DNA of 64,000 nucleotides from Setomelanomma holmii. Lineage: Eukaryota > Ascomycota > Dothideomycetes > Pleosporales > Phaeosphaeriaceae. The DNA lies in NCBI GenBank assembly GCA_010015745.1, contig ML978170.1, forward strand, positions 355,382-419,381, in the 5' to 3' direction. Below the pieces are notes generated by a model that was given only the letters and a program-made list of their open reading frames with translations, was not told the origin of the DNA and did no database searches. Within the stretch, counting starts at the first letter, position 1; the number at the start of each line of letters is the position of its first letter. The translations under genes were made by a program, and so were the position numbers. Positions 10,675 through 22,485 of this stretch are shown one piece after another.

Positions 10675-12727
10675 TCAGCACACACCCTCCGGCACCGTGA
10701 AGCTCTCGGTCCTCCTCGCCGCGCTGTAGGCAGCACCCTCGCCCAACCCTCGCTTCGCGAAAGCTGTCCAGATCTCGCAGAGATTGTCGCCACCCGTCAA
10801 GGCTTCGTCCGCGTCCACAATCGCATCTCTGGCGGAGACGAAGTTCGGGTTGCAGGGCTGAAGTGCCATGCCATCCATCACGAGCTTCAAGGCCAGGTAC
10901 TTCCCATCGGTCGGAAGACCATTTGCGTCGAAGTCTGGCTTCCCAGCGTCATTCTTGCCGTGCTTATCGATCAAGTTCCAAAGGACTTCATAGAGCATCG
11001 AAGCCCAGATGTTACCAATAGGATGAACTCTCGCCAATGGGTCGACATAGCTGTAGGTCTGTGGGTTGGTACTGAGGTCAGTGGAGTACGGGTAGGCCCT
11101 AATGCCCTTTCCTCCGTTGACCCATTCGCCCATGCCGTAATCTGTCTCACGAGTGTCACCTGGCTTGAGACGGATCGTTGTAGCGAAGAAGTCTGACCAG
11201 CCCTCTCCCATACCGCCTGACTCCAAGACGTTCAGGCAGTTGGAATTGGCAGGCCCACCAGTCAGACGATTCGAGAGACCGTGAGTGTACTCATGGATGA
11301 CCACACCGGCCTCGAAGGAGCAGTCTCGGTATGGGTAGGTGTTGTTCCACATATACATCCGCATGCGAGCGGGCTGACCATCGGGTGGCGTTGCGAAGTT
11401 GGCGTTGTTGAAGCCGCTTCCATCCTGTGCGTTAAGGTAAACGAAGTCATTCCCGATGCCGCCTTGTCCGTTGTTGTTGATTTCGAAATTACCAGCAGCC
11501 TCGTTGAAACCGAGCGTGTGCAGCAGGTCATGATACACGTTGGAAGTGTAGAACAGCTGGGTTACTGAGGCGTTCGAGTATGACAAGAAGTTGGTCTCGT
11601 TGAGCGAATAAGGAAAGTGGAACTTCAAGTCTGCGCTGAACGGGCGGGGCAAGTTGATGTACTCGCTTGCCGTCTTGTTCGCCCAGTTGTTCTGGGCGAT
11701 TCCGTTATTACCTCGAGTCGTGGGGAAATTAGACTTTCCGTCGCTGTGCCAGCCAAACTCACTCGACACCCTGTCGAAAGGATCAACGACAATTGTTCGC
11801 TCGCCTTCAGTGGGATCATTGATACCCCATGGGCTATAGTAAGTCAGCAATTGTGTTCGCGCCGAGGATAGCGGTGAAGCTCACTAAACCTCGTAGCTCG
11901 CGTCGGCAGAATAGTCTACCACTGCATGAACTTGGCTGCCGTCGGTCGCATCAACGTAGGTCAAAAGCCAGTTGCTCAGGACGTCGGTCTCGATTCTCCA
12001 GGTCAAAGCAAGGTTGCCATCAGCAGTTTGCACATAGACGAGACGAGCTTCGGGGTCTGACACGGCGCCAGTCGTTTGCTTAATGGCAAATGTGTCCGCA
12101 GCTTCCTTCGGCTCCGAGGTGGCGGATTCAGCAAACACAGGAAGGTCGAGCACGCTGACCGCCGATTTGAGCGCAGCAACAGGCTCGATGGTAGCACGCT
12201 TCATCTGCGAAGGACCCTTAGGAATCTCGCCCTTGAAAAACGAGTTGCCAAACGAAAAGATAGTACCATCGCGCCCAACCTGTGAGAGTCAGATCTTGGA
12301 TTTTCAGCCCGTGGCAAATGGCGACGCGACATTGAGATATGAGTTGACAAGAAAGGGTGAAACTCACATTGACGTTGAAGTCACCATTGTCAACATCGAG
12401 ACCATTGGCAGTTTGCTTGAAGTAGAAATGGGCAACGCCGTTGGTGCCGATGTAACTGCTCGCGAGGCGGAAGTTCGCGCCCGGAGCAGTCTTCTTCACT
12501 AGCTCGTTTGCAATGTCCTCTGCACTACCACGCTTCGACAATGACGCGATAGAAGGGTCCGCAGCCGACTCTTTGCTACTTGTGTAGGCCACCGGCACTT
12601 TCATGCGGAAAGAGTCCAGATCGACACCTCGCTTGCTGAGGCCATGTCGATTGTGGACAGCCGGATGAGCCTGAATGCTCTTCAAGGTGGCAATAGACGC
12701 CAAGGACACAAGCAGGAACGACCGCAT
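10675..12727 (-). CDS. Fungalysin, extracellular metalloprotease (peptidase family M36)
   Basis: A secreted zinc endopeptidase that degrades extracellular protein. 637 residues in three exons (12727-12368, 12279-11885, 11833-10675) with introns of 88 and 51 bp. The signal peptide ([20 protein letters not shown]) is followed by a long propeptide with the FTP-type region ([17 protein letters not shown] and LTWRIETDV). The catalytic domain starts around [14 protein letters not shown]. The zinc site [14 protein letters not shown] and the third ligand in [12 protein letters not shown] are intact. Splicing at 11885/11833 restores the conserved Tyr-Pro-Trp-Gly. Length and ending match the family. 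It should be activated by removal of the propeptide. Confidence 0.95.
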
Positions 12728-13945
12728 CTTGGAAGAAGAAACAGAACAAATCAAGGAACGACGGAGTGGATGACCTGAAGTACCAGCAGCACGACCCCTT
12801 TGTACTTATACGAGCGGCGTCCGGAGGTCTCATAAGACGGACCGGAGTAATCCACAACTTCACAAGGCTGACTTCCGCTCCAGGAAATGATAACGATGGA
12901 TAGTGTGCTGCGCGGACACCACTCATGCGACAGTCCATCCTTCGCGACCTACCATTTCTGGCCAGGGCTCCAAGACAAGCTTCCATGAGCTGTAGGTTAA
13001 GTGGAAATGGAGGCTTGGCAAAGCAGTCGAATAGGCAGCCGACTTTCTCCTCCCCCGGTTACTTTGTCTGGGCACTATATCTTGCAGGATAGATGCCGTT
13101 GAGATGAATTTCTACCTTCCTGATCCGGGGCAAGATCGTGAGCATCAACTAGACGTGTCCGTGGACTTGGTCAGTGGTTGTAAAGAAGGACAAAGGTAGA
13201 CCTAAAAATTATGGCGCTCATGAGGAGGTTAATTGCTCTCATCGCTTGAGGACACGGACACGCTTGACGCGGACATTTACGAGCAGTCAGCGGGGCGCAG
13301 GGTCTGCAGGTACCCGTCCTTCGAATCTCCCACATTGAAAACATAAGCAGAATCCATGGATCAGCTCCGGGAGTGGCGACGCATTGCGGGAGCGGAGGCA
13401 GCTTTGAAGCGTGGTTGGTCGTGTTTAGGGGTTGGCCACCCAGGCTACCTTCCTCTTTGGCTGTTGAAGCCCCGTCATTCGCCGTTAGCACGCCACCTGT
13501 GACACGCTTCGATGGTTCTCAGCCGCGATTGTTCACGACCGTCGATCGGCGGCGCGTATATGGCCATGTATGAAATTGTGATTGACCTGGAGATGGATCC
13601 GATGGCACTGACGAGATGTGGTTGGAGGAAGATGGAAGTATGCCAAGGTGAAGTTGGAGGGGATGCGCCAAGCTGCGCTAGTCGCCAGGGGTTTCCACTT
13701 CCTGAGCGGGACAAACAACCATCCTTCTGACCTGTTTCGATTTCGAAGGATCCAAGTCTAACACACATTGCTCACAAATGTCATCGCAATATTGAGTTCA
13801 CTTTGCTTCCCGGGACTCGCAATGGATCGCATCAACCATCAAGGATGCGGACGAGTGTGTGGGTTCCGTATCGGAAAAAGCTTCATGCCTACATTATACA
13901 GAGAAGTAAGGTAATATATACACCAACCGCAAAACCTCTCATCAA
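12728..13945. other. Intergenic interval upstream of the fungalysin
   Basis: About 1.2 kb containing the fungalysin promoter and the downstream flank of the cellobiose dehydrogenase relic. Only short open frames without recognisable features are present. Confidence 0.45.
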
Positions 13946-16423
13946 CTATTGCCATCCCCATCGTCCTTTGCCCCCTTTACGAACTGGGCGGCCACGGTAT
14001 GGTGTGTACGTCGCACTTGCAGCAGATGTCGTCGAAGATGGGATCACGACTGGACCGACAGAGAGACCAGTAGTTGGTAATGGCGCAGCACTGGGTAGAG
14101 AAGTCCCGCTGCTGCGTGTAACACCGACTGGGCCAGTCGCCGTTTCATTTGCGGCTATAGCACCCAGCGCAATGATCTTCTCAACAGCGGCCTCCGCAGC
14201 CACCATAACAATGGCTTGAGTATTTCCGGTGGGCAGATCGGGATGCATGCCCGCGTCAACGATGAAAAGGTCATCGGTACCCCAGACCTTGCAATCTGTG
14301 TCAACGACGCTGCTACCATTCTTTGTACCATCCTCCGTTCCCATGATGGTCGTCCCAGTCATGTGTGTTCCAGCCAGAGGACTCGCGCTTGCGACGATCG
14401 AGGTACCGGTGGCATTGGTGAATCCGACATAGCTGAGCGTGCTGTTCGCCCGGCGACATATGGCGAGAAGCTCGTCAATAGCCTTGGCCATGGCTTCCTT
14501 GTCGGAGACTGAGTTCAAGTATGGGCTAACAGTCCATTCCGTGTTGCCGTTAGGAGTTATGCCGAGCGTACCAGTCGAGGTCAAGCCGTGAGTCAGCGCG
14601 ACAAGGAAGGTTATGGTATTATCCGCCGTAGAAGAAATATGTGTTTGAGACAGAGTTTTGTGGCCGTCATCGTTCGTAATCGTCGTGTATGACATTGCGC
14701 AATTGAAGGACTGCGCGAGCGGCCCAGATCCATGAGCGTAGAGCGCCAGGGTCTCATTGCTTGGATTGGTGAGTTCTTTAGCTTTCATAATCGTCATGTT
14801 ACCCTTGACCTTGAAGTCCAAGCTGATGTAGACATGGTCGTGGACAAAACCGACAGGCAAGTTGATCCAGTCTTGGTCCGCAGGCAGAGTCACCGCAGTG
14901 TTACCAGACTTGACGATGTTGATTTGTTCTGCAGGGCCGATGCCAGAGTTGAAGAGGATGCGAGGGCTCGACATTGCACCTGCAGCAAGGATGACCTTCC
15001 CACCCTGGTTGACGTTAATGATCTGTCGTTGTCCTGCCTCATCCTCAACTTCTACTCCAGTAACGGCAGATTGTGTTCGAACAGCGCGAATGACTTTGGT
15101 ATGTAACTGAAGCTTGAAGTTCGTCAGGCCCATTGCGAGCGGCAGGTAGGTTCGAACAGGACCGGCACGAAGTCCTCCGACCGTGTTGATCGCCGGGTGG
15201 GAGAATATCTGGAATTTGTCGTTTGGCTTGTCATTGCTGTCAGCTTCCGACCATCCAGCTGCAGACAACCAGCTTGAGGCAACATCCCAGACAGCGTTGA
15301 TGTAGTATTTGCCATCGACAGACGGGCTTGTGGAACCAGGATTGCGCTCATATACACGAGCAGCCGCAGCCTCGAGTGTAGAGGCCCATTTCCAGTCCTC
15401 TGGCCAATTATCGTCAAAGTCGAAGCTAGGGGGACGCACAAATTGCAGACCTTTGACTGCAGTTCCGCCTCCAAGGATGCAACCAACCATTTCAGATGTA
15501 TCGCTGCAGTAGGCATCATTGCCCGGAAAGCTAGGAAGCGAGCTAAACAGGCCAGGTACTTCGTAAGCAGTGAGCGAGTCGTTCCATGGCACGAAGAGGT
15601 CTCCACCAGAAGAGTAGAAAGACGGGCCGCCTCGTTCAAGGACCAAAACTGACTTGCCAGTCTCCGCCAGTCTTTGCGATACTACCAAGCCCGAACGCAC
15701 CACCATCGACCACGATATAGTCTCAAGTTGAGTTCGAGACGGGTACGGTCCCATTGGAGGGGATAGTGGGGGTCGTGCTATTACCGCCGGTTGGGGGAGT
15801 GGGTGTCGTCGAACTGGCTAGAGCTGCCCATGTTGCGAAGGCGGCCGATTTAGCTCCAGCCAGGTCGAAACCGAAGCCGCCGAAACCCTAGTCATGATAT
15901 TCGAGCGCCGAAGAGGCGCTGGAAGGTGTCGTAGGGGAGGTGGAAGATATTGCCTAGCCAAGGACACCCTTGTCCACCGAAGCATCAAATGCTTTGCCCT
16001 CGACAATGCATCGCTCGCACAGGAAAATGAACGTGAAACCGGTTGAATTGACGGAGGTTCCCTCTGTGATCGTCTTGACACAGCATCGCCATCGAATACG
16101 CTGGGATTGCTATACCCCGTGGTAGTGCGAAGGGAGGCGTAAACGCTCTCTCCATTGGGCCAAGTTACAGCAAGCAGACTGTTTCGCATTGACCCGGTGA
16201 GCGTTACTGCAGCCCATTCCGTGGTACTTGCAGAGATCTGGCCGATAAAGTCTGTTCCATTGTCCACAGGGAGGGCGATACCGAATGAGAAGCCGCTGGT
16301 CGAGGTGTATTGTTGGAAAGTAATCCCCGTGGCTGCGTCCGTGAAAGGAGTGGTGGACTGCGCCCGGACGCCCGCTAGGCTCGCTGCCAGAGCAAAGAAC
16401 GAAAAGGATTGACTTGCGAACAT
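13946..16423 (-). pseudogene. Cellobiose dehydrogenase relic (AA8 cytochrome plus AA3 GMC flavodehydrogenase)
   Basis: The intact enzyme is secreted, oxidises cellobiose and passes electrons through a haem domain to lytic polysaccharide monooxygenases. The ATG at 16421-16423 opens a signal peptide (MFASQSFSFFALAASLAGVRA) and the cytochrome domain (GITFQQYTSTSGFSFGIALP, WAAVTLTGSM, LLAVTWPNG). A frameshift follows near 16075-16090 (after VFDGDA). Continuing in the new frame there are TAG codons at 15954-15956 and 15888-15890 in or near the linker and a TGA at 15723-15725. A second frameshift near 15680-15700 falls in the FAD-binding glycine motif. From there a long frame to 13946 retains VLVLERGG, the catalytic-His segment GTHMTGT and the catalytic-Asn segment DLPTGNTQA. 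No CBM1 is present; the tail is Gly/Arg-rich. The breaks cannot be removed by plausible introns. Confidence 0.85.
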
Positions 16424-17082
16424 GTTGAGAAGAATGGAGTGGGAAAGGGAAAAAGAATGTAATGGTGAAATCACCCAGCACGGTAAAGGATGACAGCTCG
16501 CACTATCTGTGGACGTCCAGTCTTGATATAGACACCTCGCGCTGCACAGAATGTCCCTTCGCAAGGTCGTGTATCAGCCACTTCCATGGCGCCGGATGCA
16601 GTTGCTTGGCTGTCAAAGCCAATGCATTCCAGGCTCACGGTCCAAAGATCAACCTCCGTCTCGGAAGAGAGTCGCACGGAATCCATCTTGGCGCGGGTGC
16701 TGGGCAAGGATGCAGCTGTGGTGAAGAAACGAAACATCGCGGAGGTTGAAACACACCATGAACATTCCGCCAATCATGGGTCACTCATACCCATGCGGAA
16801 GCCGGGTCCAAGAACAACAACCCCGCGCAAATCCCCATCGTATTTCTTCGGTAACAATATGTAGCCACCTTTCATTAAACGATGTCATGTTTGACGCTGC
16901 GACCCTTGGCTGCTCGCGAACACCTGCATTATGGCTTGTTCATAACCTGGAGACGTCACGTCAATTCACCAGACACGTCACGTTTGTGACAATTCCGCGT
17001 GTATATATCCTTCGTTTGAGGATTTGTTTTATTTGTTGGGTCTTGCAAAGTATTTATCTATAGACTTCGGGTGAGCATGCTA
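16424..17082. other. Intergenic interval, nothing recognised
   Basis: 659 bp between the cellobiose dehydrogenase relic and the NmrA-like gene. Only short overlapping open frames on both strands; no repeat or RNA gene seen. Confidence 0.4.
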
Positions 17083-18156
17083 TCATGCGTTGAACGAGCT
17101 CTTCTCAAGGTACTCCTTCAGGCTGACCAATTTCTTATCGAGGATGGCATGAGACTTCTCCAGGCTCTCTCCACCGTAGTAACCTGGGACCTCGATGAAG
17201 AGATGGTTCTCGAGCAGTTCCTGCGCGACAGGTTCTGGCAGGAAACTCTTGTACGTCTTTTCGTCCAATTGGACAAATGCGGTCTTCTTGCCAGTCACTT
17301 CAGCAAGAATATCGAGAGCTTGCTCTGGAGTGTAGTATGCCTCTGCTCCCAGGATTTGAGCCCCGAGGACAGAGGAGCGGTTCTTGATGATTGCAGTCAC
17401 GAATTTGCCTGTGATGGTTAGTTTTGACCACATACTTTCAGAATGTCAGAATGTACCTGTGTCGTTCTTGATATCGAGGAAGGGGAACTTCGCGTCCTTG
17501 CTGACTGGAAGTGCCCATATCAGCGTTTCGTCTTGACCCGGCCTAATCATTTGATCAAGATTGCTCATGAAATAGCCGGGGAGGAAGAACGTTGCAGGGA
17601 CGCCACTATCTCGGATGTATTGCTCGATGTCGGCTTTGCCATCGAAATGCGGCACGTGGGTAAGACGTCCATCGCTTGTCTTTGTGACGTTCAAGAGCGA
17701 AGAGAAGATCAAATGCTGCACGCCCACCTCCTTGGCAACGTCGGCGACATTCTTGCCTTGGGTAATCTCGGTGGTTGGGTTCGCTGTTTCCCAGTAGTTG
17801 GTAACAAGGAAGACAGTGTGAGAGCCCTTCAACGCAGCCTGGAGGCTTTCTTTTGAGTTGAGATCGGCCTATACTCTCGATCAGCATTTGATGCTGCACG
17901 CAACTTCGAGGGTCTTACAGTAACTAGCTCTACGCCCTTCTTGGCGAGCTCTTGAGCTGCAGGCTTTGACGTGTCTCGGGTGATACCGCGAATCTTGAAT
18001 TCTTGCGAAAGTGCTGAGTCCGCAAGGAGTTGTGCAACGACTGAGCCACCTTGGTTGCCTGCAGTAGTGGAGGTACGAAGTCAGTGTATGTCTCATATTC
18101 AGTCCGTACATGGACAACTTACCTGTGGCACCAAAAACCGTGATGAGCTTTGACAT
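17083..18156 (-). CDS. NmrA-like / HSCARG-type NAD(P)-binding protein
   Basis: An atypical short-chain dehydrogenase-fold protein that binds NAD(P) and commonly acts as a redox sensor or isoflavone-reductase-like enzyme. 303 residues in four exons (18156-18123, 18058-17919, 17868-17457, 17408-17083) with introns of 64, 50 and 48 bp; all phases agree. The dinucleotide motif is assembled across intron 1 as GATGNQGGSVV. Further family features are DTSKPAAQELAKKGVELV, FLVTNYWE, KNVADVAKEVGVQHLIFSS and ATFFLPGYFMSNLDQM. The C-terminal substrate-like domain includes LDILAEVTGKK. The ending at TGA 17083-17085 is natural. Physiological role is not indicated by the neighbours. Confidence 0.9.
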
Positions 18157-19306
18157 TCTGACGTGGTTCTTCGAGAATTTGATATCAGATGGCAGTTTAT
18201 GCGAATTTTGTAGAAGCGAGACGAGAATTGGTAGATAGTATGATGGATACGGTTGTAGAGTAGATGCTAGTGGTGAATTGATGATGGACAGTGTGCCAGT
18301 CCCACCAAGCACCTCTTATACTCGCCATGATGCTTTGAGCTCTTGGTATTTCGCTCATGGTGTTTCCGATGCACCGACAGAGTAGTCAGCAGTAAGGCAC
18401 GGGGGCGTAGAGTAGTCAGCCATTGTGGCACGGTGGTGGCTGCGTCATGTATTACAAATGCGTGGTCGCTGTTCGGTCCGATCGTGTTCAGGCACCAAAC
18501 ACCCCCACGCCGGCTCGCTGCTTTGTCACCTCGCGCACCGAACGCCGTTCCACGACGACTTCAAACTTGAACCTGCGATTACCACTTAAGTCCGGGAGAG
18601 CGACCGATGATCATGCAAGTGGGACATCAGTTGTAAAGAAGTCCAGGTACGATCCAATCGCAGCAGTGCTGCTTGCTCACGTACCAAGGCTCGTACTTGC
18701 GCAACCTAACTGTGCGCACTAACATATGCACATATACGGCCGGCATGATTCCAGTGCTAAGCAGTACAACCTAGGAAGGTCAACTCGCACATCATACCCG
18801 CGAAATTGTCGCAAGAGCTCTATGCAATGGCGTCTCCAACATGTAGCTTTTGTGTCCGTCACGCTGTCGTACTGGAAATTTGACCTATAGCGCTAGACCG
18901 TTCTGAAGCTTCTGGGCGCGCCCTGATTGGAACCCTGCGATGATCCCGTTTTCTTGTCCTTTTACACCCACCGGCCAAGCCGTCTTGGTTACTCTTTATG
19001 AACGTTCGTCCAGGTTTTTTTCGGAAGCACACCGAAGCAACCATGCGAGGCGCGGATATAGGGAGCGGCTGGCTTGCGCATTTAGTCTGGTACCTAGGAT
19101 GTCTTCAACGCTTCAGAAAGGATTTGCTGAGCTTTTAAATGTCCAGCAAAGTATGTCGCACTTGTCTACTTCACAAAGTGTTGGCCATGTAGCGTTTGCG
19201 ATTTCGATACTCACTATTGCTTCGAGCCTGATCAAGAGTAGAGTACGACAGTGTGATGGACACCAAACCCACCCAAGAGTGTTTTATCGACTCAGGAAAA
19301 GTACTA
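18157..19306. other. Intergenic interval, nothing recognised
   Basis: About 1.15 kb with scattered short open frames on both strands and no domain, repeat or RNA signature that I can support. Confidence 0.4.
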
Positions 19307-20131
19307 TTAGAGCTTCTCAAAGCTTCCCGAACGCCCTAACCCACCAGCAAACCTCTTGGCTCCATCAAGACTTTCTTTGCTGAGGACTTCTTTCCCGTTC
19401 GCAAACTCATATGTCATGGCGTCCTCGAAGCTTTCTGCCTCAAATGCGGCGTAATACGCACTTCGTCGATCTTTGTTCATGCACAGCTGCGGAAACTTGA
19501 GGAGCTGCTCAGCAATCTTCACAGCCTCTTTGACCGCTGTACCCTTGGGCACAACACGATTCGCAAGTCCCATCGTATATGCCTCCGTGGCGCTTACGGG
19601 GCGACCTGTGAGAATCATATCCATTGCTCGGCCGAGTCCAATGATCGCTTGCAAGCGTACAGTCCCGCCGTCGATGAGTGGTACACCGAATCGTCGACAA
19701 AAGACACCAAATACAGCGTCTTCCTCTACGACTCGCATATCGCCAAGAAGACTGAGCTCGAGACCGCCTGCAACAGCATAGCCGGAGACAGCGCTGATAA
19801 CTGGTTTCTTAATCCGCATGCGCGATGGTCCCATTGGTGCGATGTTCCGTCCTTGAACATCGCCAAAATGTTGGGAGTCATCTAGGGAAGTCGTCGCAAA
19901 AGCTTGCAAGTCGGCACCAGCACAGAAGGTCCCATTAGCGCCATGAAAGACACACACCTTTTGCGTGGGGTCTTCTTCGTAGAGATGGAAAGCATCGTAA
20001 AGCTTTCGAGCCGTGCGACCGTCGACTGCGTTGCGGCGAGAGGCGCGATTCAGCGTTATCGTAGCGATGCCTTCAGGTGAGGCATGATAGATTACAGCCT
20101 CGGGCTCAGGATCTTCCAATGCCTCGATCAT
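19307..20131 (-). CDS. Enoyl-CoA hydratase/isomerase family protein
   Basis: A crotonase-fold enzyme hydrating trans-2-enoyl-CoA thioesters in fatty acid or branched-chain catabolism. 274 residues, single exon, starting at MIEALEDPEPEAV. The crotonase motifs are clear: ATITLNRASRRNAVDG, the oxyanion-hole segment FHGANGTFCAGADLQAF, and KPVISAVSGYAVAGGLELSL with a conserved Gly-Gly and Glu. Next come VPLIDGGTVRL, LTGRPVSATEAYTMGLAN and a C-terminal CoA-binding helix. No mitochondrial presequence is obvious with this start; the upstream in-frame ATG at 20242 would add 37 residues of doubtful coding quality. The last residues (FEKL) are not a standard peroxisomal signal. Confidence 0.9.
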   Translation of the reverse strand: MIEALEDPEPEAVIYHASPEGIATITLNRASRRNAVDGRTARKLYDAFHLYEEDPTQKVCVFHGANGTFCAGADLQAFATTSLDDSQHFGDVQGRNIAPMGPSRMRIKKPVISAVSGYAVAGGLELSLLGDMRVVEEDAVFGVFCRRFGVPLIDGGTVRLQAIIGLGRAMDMILTGRPVSATEAYTMGLANRVVPKGTAVKEAVKIAEQLLKFPQLCMNKDRRSAYYAAFEAESFEDAMTYEFANGKEVLSKESLDGAKRFAGGLGRSGSFEKL

Positions 20132-20614
20132 CGTGAATGTTGAACGTGATAAGAGATGTCGTTGACAACGATGAGTGTCAGCGAGCGGAGAAGCTAGGAA
20201 GCTGACTTCTGTGGCTGATGATTTGCCTCGGCACGCTTTCATTCGCGCGGTGTATGTGCCTTTTCCCCGACTCCTCTACGTTCTTCATTTTCGCCTCTGT
20301 TCACTCACAATATTGTGGTTTAATTCCTGCAAAGACGAGTGCGAAGGAACCGCCTTCGTAGAAACTGAGACTCGACATGTGTATTGGGAAGAGGGGGCAA
20401 AGACGATTCGGACGCGTGGTAATTATTGGTCAGTTTCACTCACACCCCACACTTCCCAATGGAATTTGAATCAGTCAAAATTCCGTCACCAGCACCTGTG
20501 CGGAGATACAAAGGCATGAAAAGGGGTCGAAATACTTGTGGATTCTATTCTTCGGATCGTCATCACGTACCCTAGCGATCGCTGCGCTACTCGCATGGTC
20601 GCTGTCTAACGGTC
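20132..20614. other. Intergenic interval upstream of the enoyl-CoA hydratase
   Basis: 483 bp holding the hydratase promoter and the region downstream of the GH3 stop codon at 20615-20617. No other feature seen. Confidence 0.4.
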
Positions 20615-20633
20615 TTAACCATAAGTCAGCCCG
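20615..20633 (-). pseudogene. 3' end of the GH3 gene, beyond the transposon
   Basis: Joining minus-strand sequence across the transposon through the shared TA gives the frame PVFRYG followed by YGLTYG and TAA (20615-20617). This is the canonical end of GH3 beta-glucosidase-like proteins, so the host gene originally ended here. Confidence 0.85.
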
Positions 20634-20635
20634 TA

Positions 20636-20676
20636 ACGTGTTGGATAAGCGAGTGAGCCAGGCAAGCGAGTGAGCC
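20636..20676 (+). repeat. Left TIR of second pogo-like element
   Basis: 41 bp, ending in an internal repeat GCGAGTGAGCC that occurs twice; pairs with 22445-22485 with one transition mismatch. Confidence 0.93.
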
Positions 20677-20716
20677 GCCCCACCAACTTTCTACAACCTC
20701 TCACCTTGAATCGACT

Positions 20717-22351
20717 ATGGCTCCACCAACACTACCCCAACACGCCTCTCATGAGGCTGATATACACCTTGCAATCTCAGCTCTTAATACAAATCAAATT
20801 CAGACTGAAAGGTGCGCTGCAGCAACGTTTGAAGTCTCTTGCGCTACCCTCCACTGCTGACGCGCTGGCAGACCTGCCTGACGCGATTGCCAGCCCAATT
20901 CAAGGAAGCTCATCCAAGCAAAAGAGGAGGTGTTAGTCCAGTATATACTTGACCTGGATCAACGTGGATTTGCGCCTACGTACGCAGCTGTACGTGATAT
21001 GGCTGATAAGCTGCTAGCTGCGCACGGCGCAGGCCAGGTTGGGCAGAAGTGGCCAGCCAACTTTGTCAGGCATACAGATTCCCTCAAGACGCGATTCAAT
21101 CGACCGTACGATAGGCAGAGAGCTCTGTGCGAGGATCCTGTGTTGATTAGGAGCTGGTTTGAGCTTGTAGAGCAGACAAAGGCCAAGTACGGCATCTGTG
21201 ATGAGGATGTCTACAACTTTGACGAAGCTGGCTTTATGACAGGCAAGATCATGACCCAGCTCGTTGTGACAGGGTCAGAGAGGAGAGGCTGACCAAAGGC
21301 TGTCCAGCCTGGCAATCGCGAGTGGGTGACAGTGATTCAAGGAATCAACGCTGCTAGCTAGGCTATCCCACCGTTTATCATCTTTGCTGGCCAGCACCAC
21401 CTGTCCGCCTGGTACAAGGAGGATATACCGCGAGATTAGGCAATTGCTGTCAGCGACATTGGCTGGACAACTAACAAGCTTGGAGTTGAGTGGCTAAAGC
21501 ACTTCATCAAGCATACAGAGTGCAAGGTGGTTGGGGCGCGTTGGCTGCTCATCCTTGATGGCCATGAAAGCCACCAGTCTCTTGAGTTTCAAGAGCTCTG
21601 CAAAGAGAACAATATCTACACGCTCTGCATGCCGCCTCACTCGTCGCAACTGCTGCAGCCACTTGATGTAGTCTGCTTCTCAGTGCTGAAGCGCGCGTAC
21701 AGCCATGAGATTGAGGCTCTGATCCGCCACCATATCAACCACATTACAAAGCTGGAATTTCTGCCAGCCTTTAAGGCAGCCTTTAAGCGATCGTTCACGT
21801 CAGCTAATATCTGCTCAGCCTTTCGAGGCGCAGGCCTTGTCCCACTCCTGCCAGACGTTGTTCTGTCAAAGCTGGATGTGCAGCTCCGTACACCTACACC
21901 AGCCGCTCTGCCAGAGGCTCCCTGGGAAGCCAAAACGCCAAGCAATGTACGTGAGCTTGAGGCTCAACTAACGTTGATTCGTGAACGCGTGCGGCGGCAC
22001 AAGAGCTCATCGCCAGCCTCTATTATTGAGGCAATTAGCCAGCTTAAGAGAGGGGCAGAGATAATGATGCTCTCAGCTGAGCTAATGCGCAATCGGATCA
22101 CCAGCCTTAAGAGAGCTAATGAGGCAGCAACAAAGCGTAGGCAGCGCAAAAAGAAGCAGATACAGAGGCAGGGGACCTTAACAAAGGGGGAGGGAGAGGA
22201 TATACTTGCCCAGAAGGAGACTGGCCAGCAGATAGAGCGTGAACAGCATCAAGGTGGAGGGCAATCAGGCCTCAGCCGCGAGGCTCTGGCGCGCTGCAAG
22301 AGGTGCAGAGAGACTGGGCACAACTCATGTACGTGCAAAAAAGATATTTAG
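20717..22351 (+). pseudogene. Broken pogo-type transposase with zinc-knuckle C-terminus
   Basis: The ATG at 20717 (MAPPTLPQHASHEAD) opens a transposase of about 545 codons. It is interrupted by TGA codons in the N-terminal region, a TGA at 21290-21292, and TAG codons between 21340 and 21460, all in positions compatible with former CGA or CAG. DDE landmarks are YNFDEAGFMTG (first Asp), [12 protein letters not shown] (second Asp) and [14 protein letters not shown] (third Asp, intact here). The open stretch 21527-22351 ends with a Lys/Arg/Gln-rich helix and CKRCRETGHNSC, a CCHC-type zinc knuckle, before a natural TAG. Confidence 0.9.
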
Positions 22352-22444
22352 ATACTGCTTAGTCTGCTATATTAATATACACATATGTTATCTCTTAACC
22401 TGGTTAGGATGTACGCTTGAACAGGTGCGTAAGCTTGGTGGAGT

Positions 22445-22485
22445 GGCTCACTCGCTTGCCTGGCTCACTCACTTATCCAACACGT
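22445..22485 (-). repeat. Right TIR of second pogo-like element
   Basis: Reverse complement of 20636-20676 except for one position (C in the left arm, T in the right), followed by TA at 22486-22487. Confidence 0.93.

Larger units (their letters stand above)
20636..22485 (+). mobile_element. Second pogo-like DNA transposon, distinct family, inserted in GH3 gene
   Basis: An 1850-bp element with 41-bp inverted repeats (20636-20676 and 22445-22485; one mismatch, a C/T difference) beginning ACGTGTTGGATAAG, flanked by TA on both sides (20634-20635 and 22486-22487). Its transposase is a DDE protein related to, but clearly different from, that of copy 1 at 14-2155, and its TIR is unrelated. The transposase carries several nonsense codons. 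The insertion lies six codons before the end of a GH3 glycosidase gene. Confidence 0.94.
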
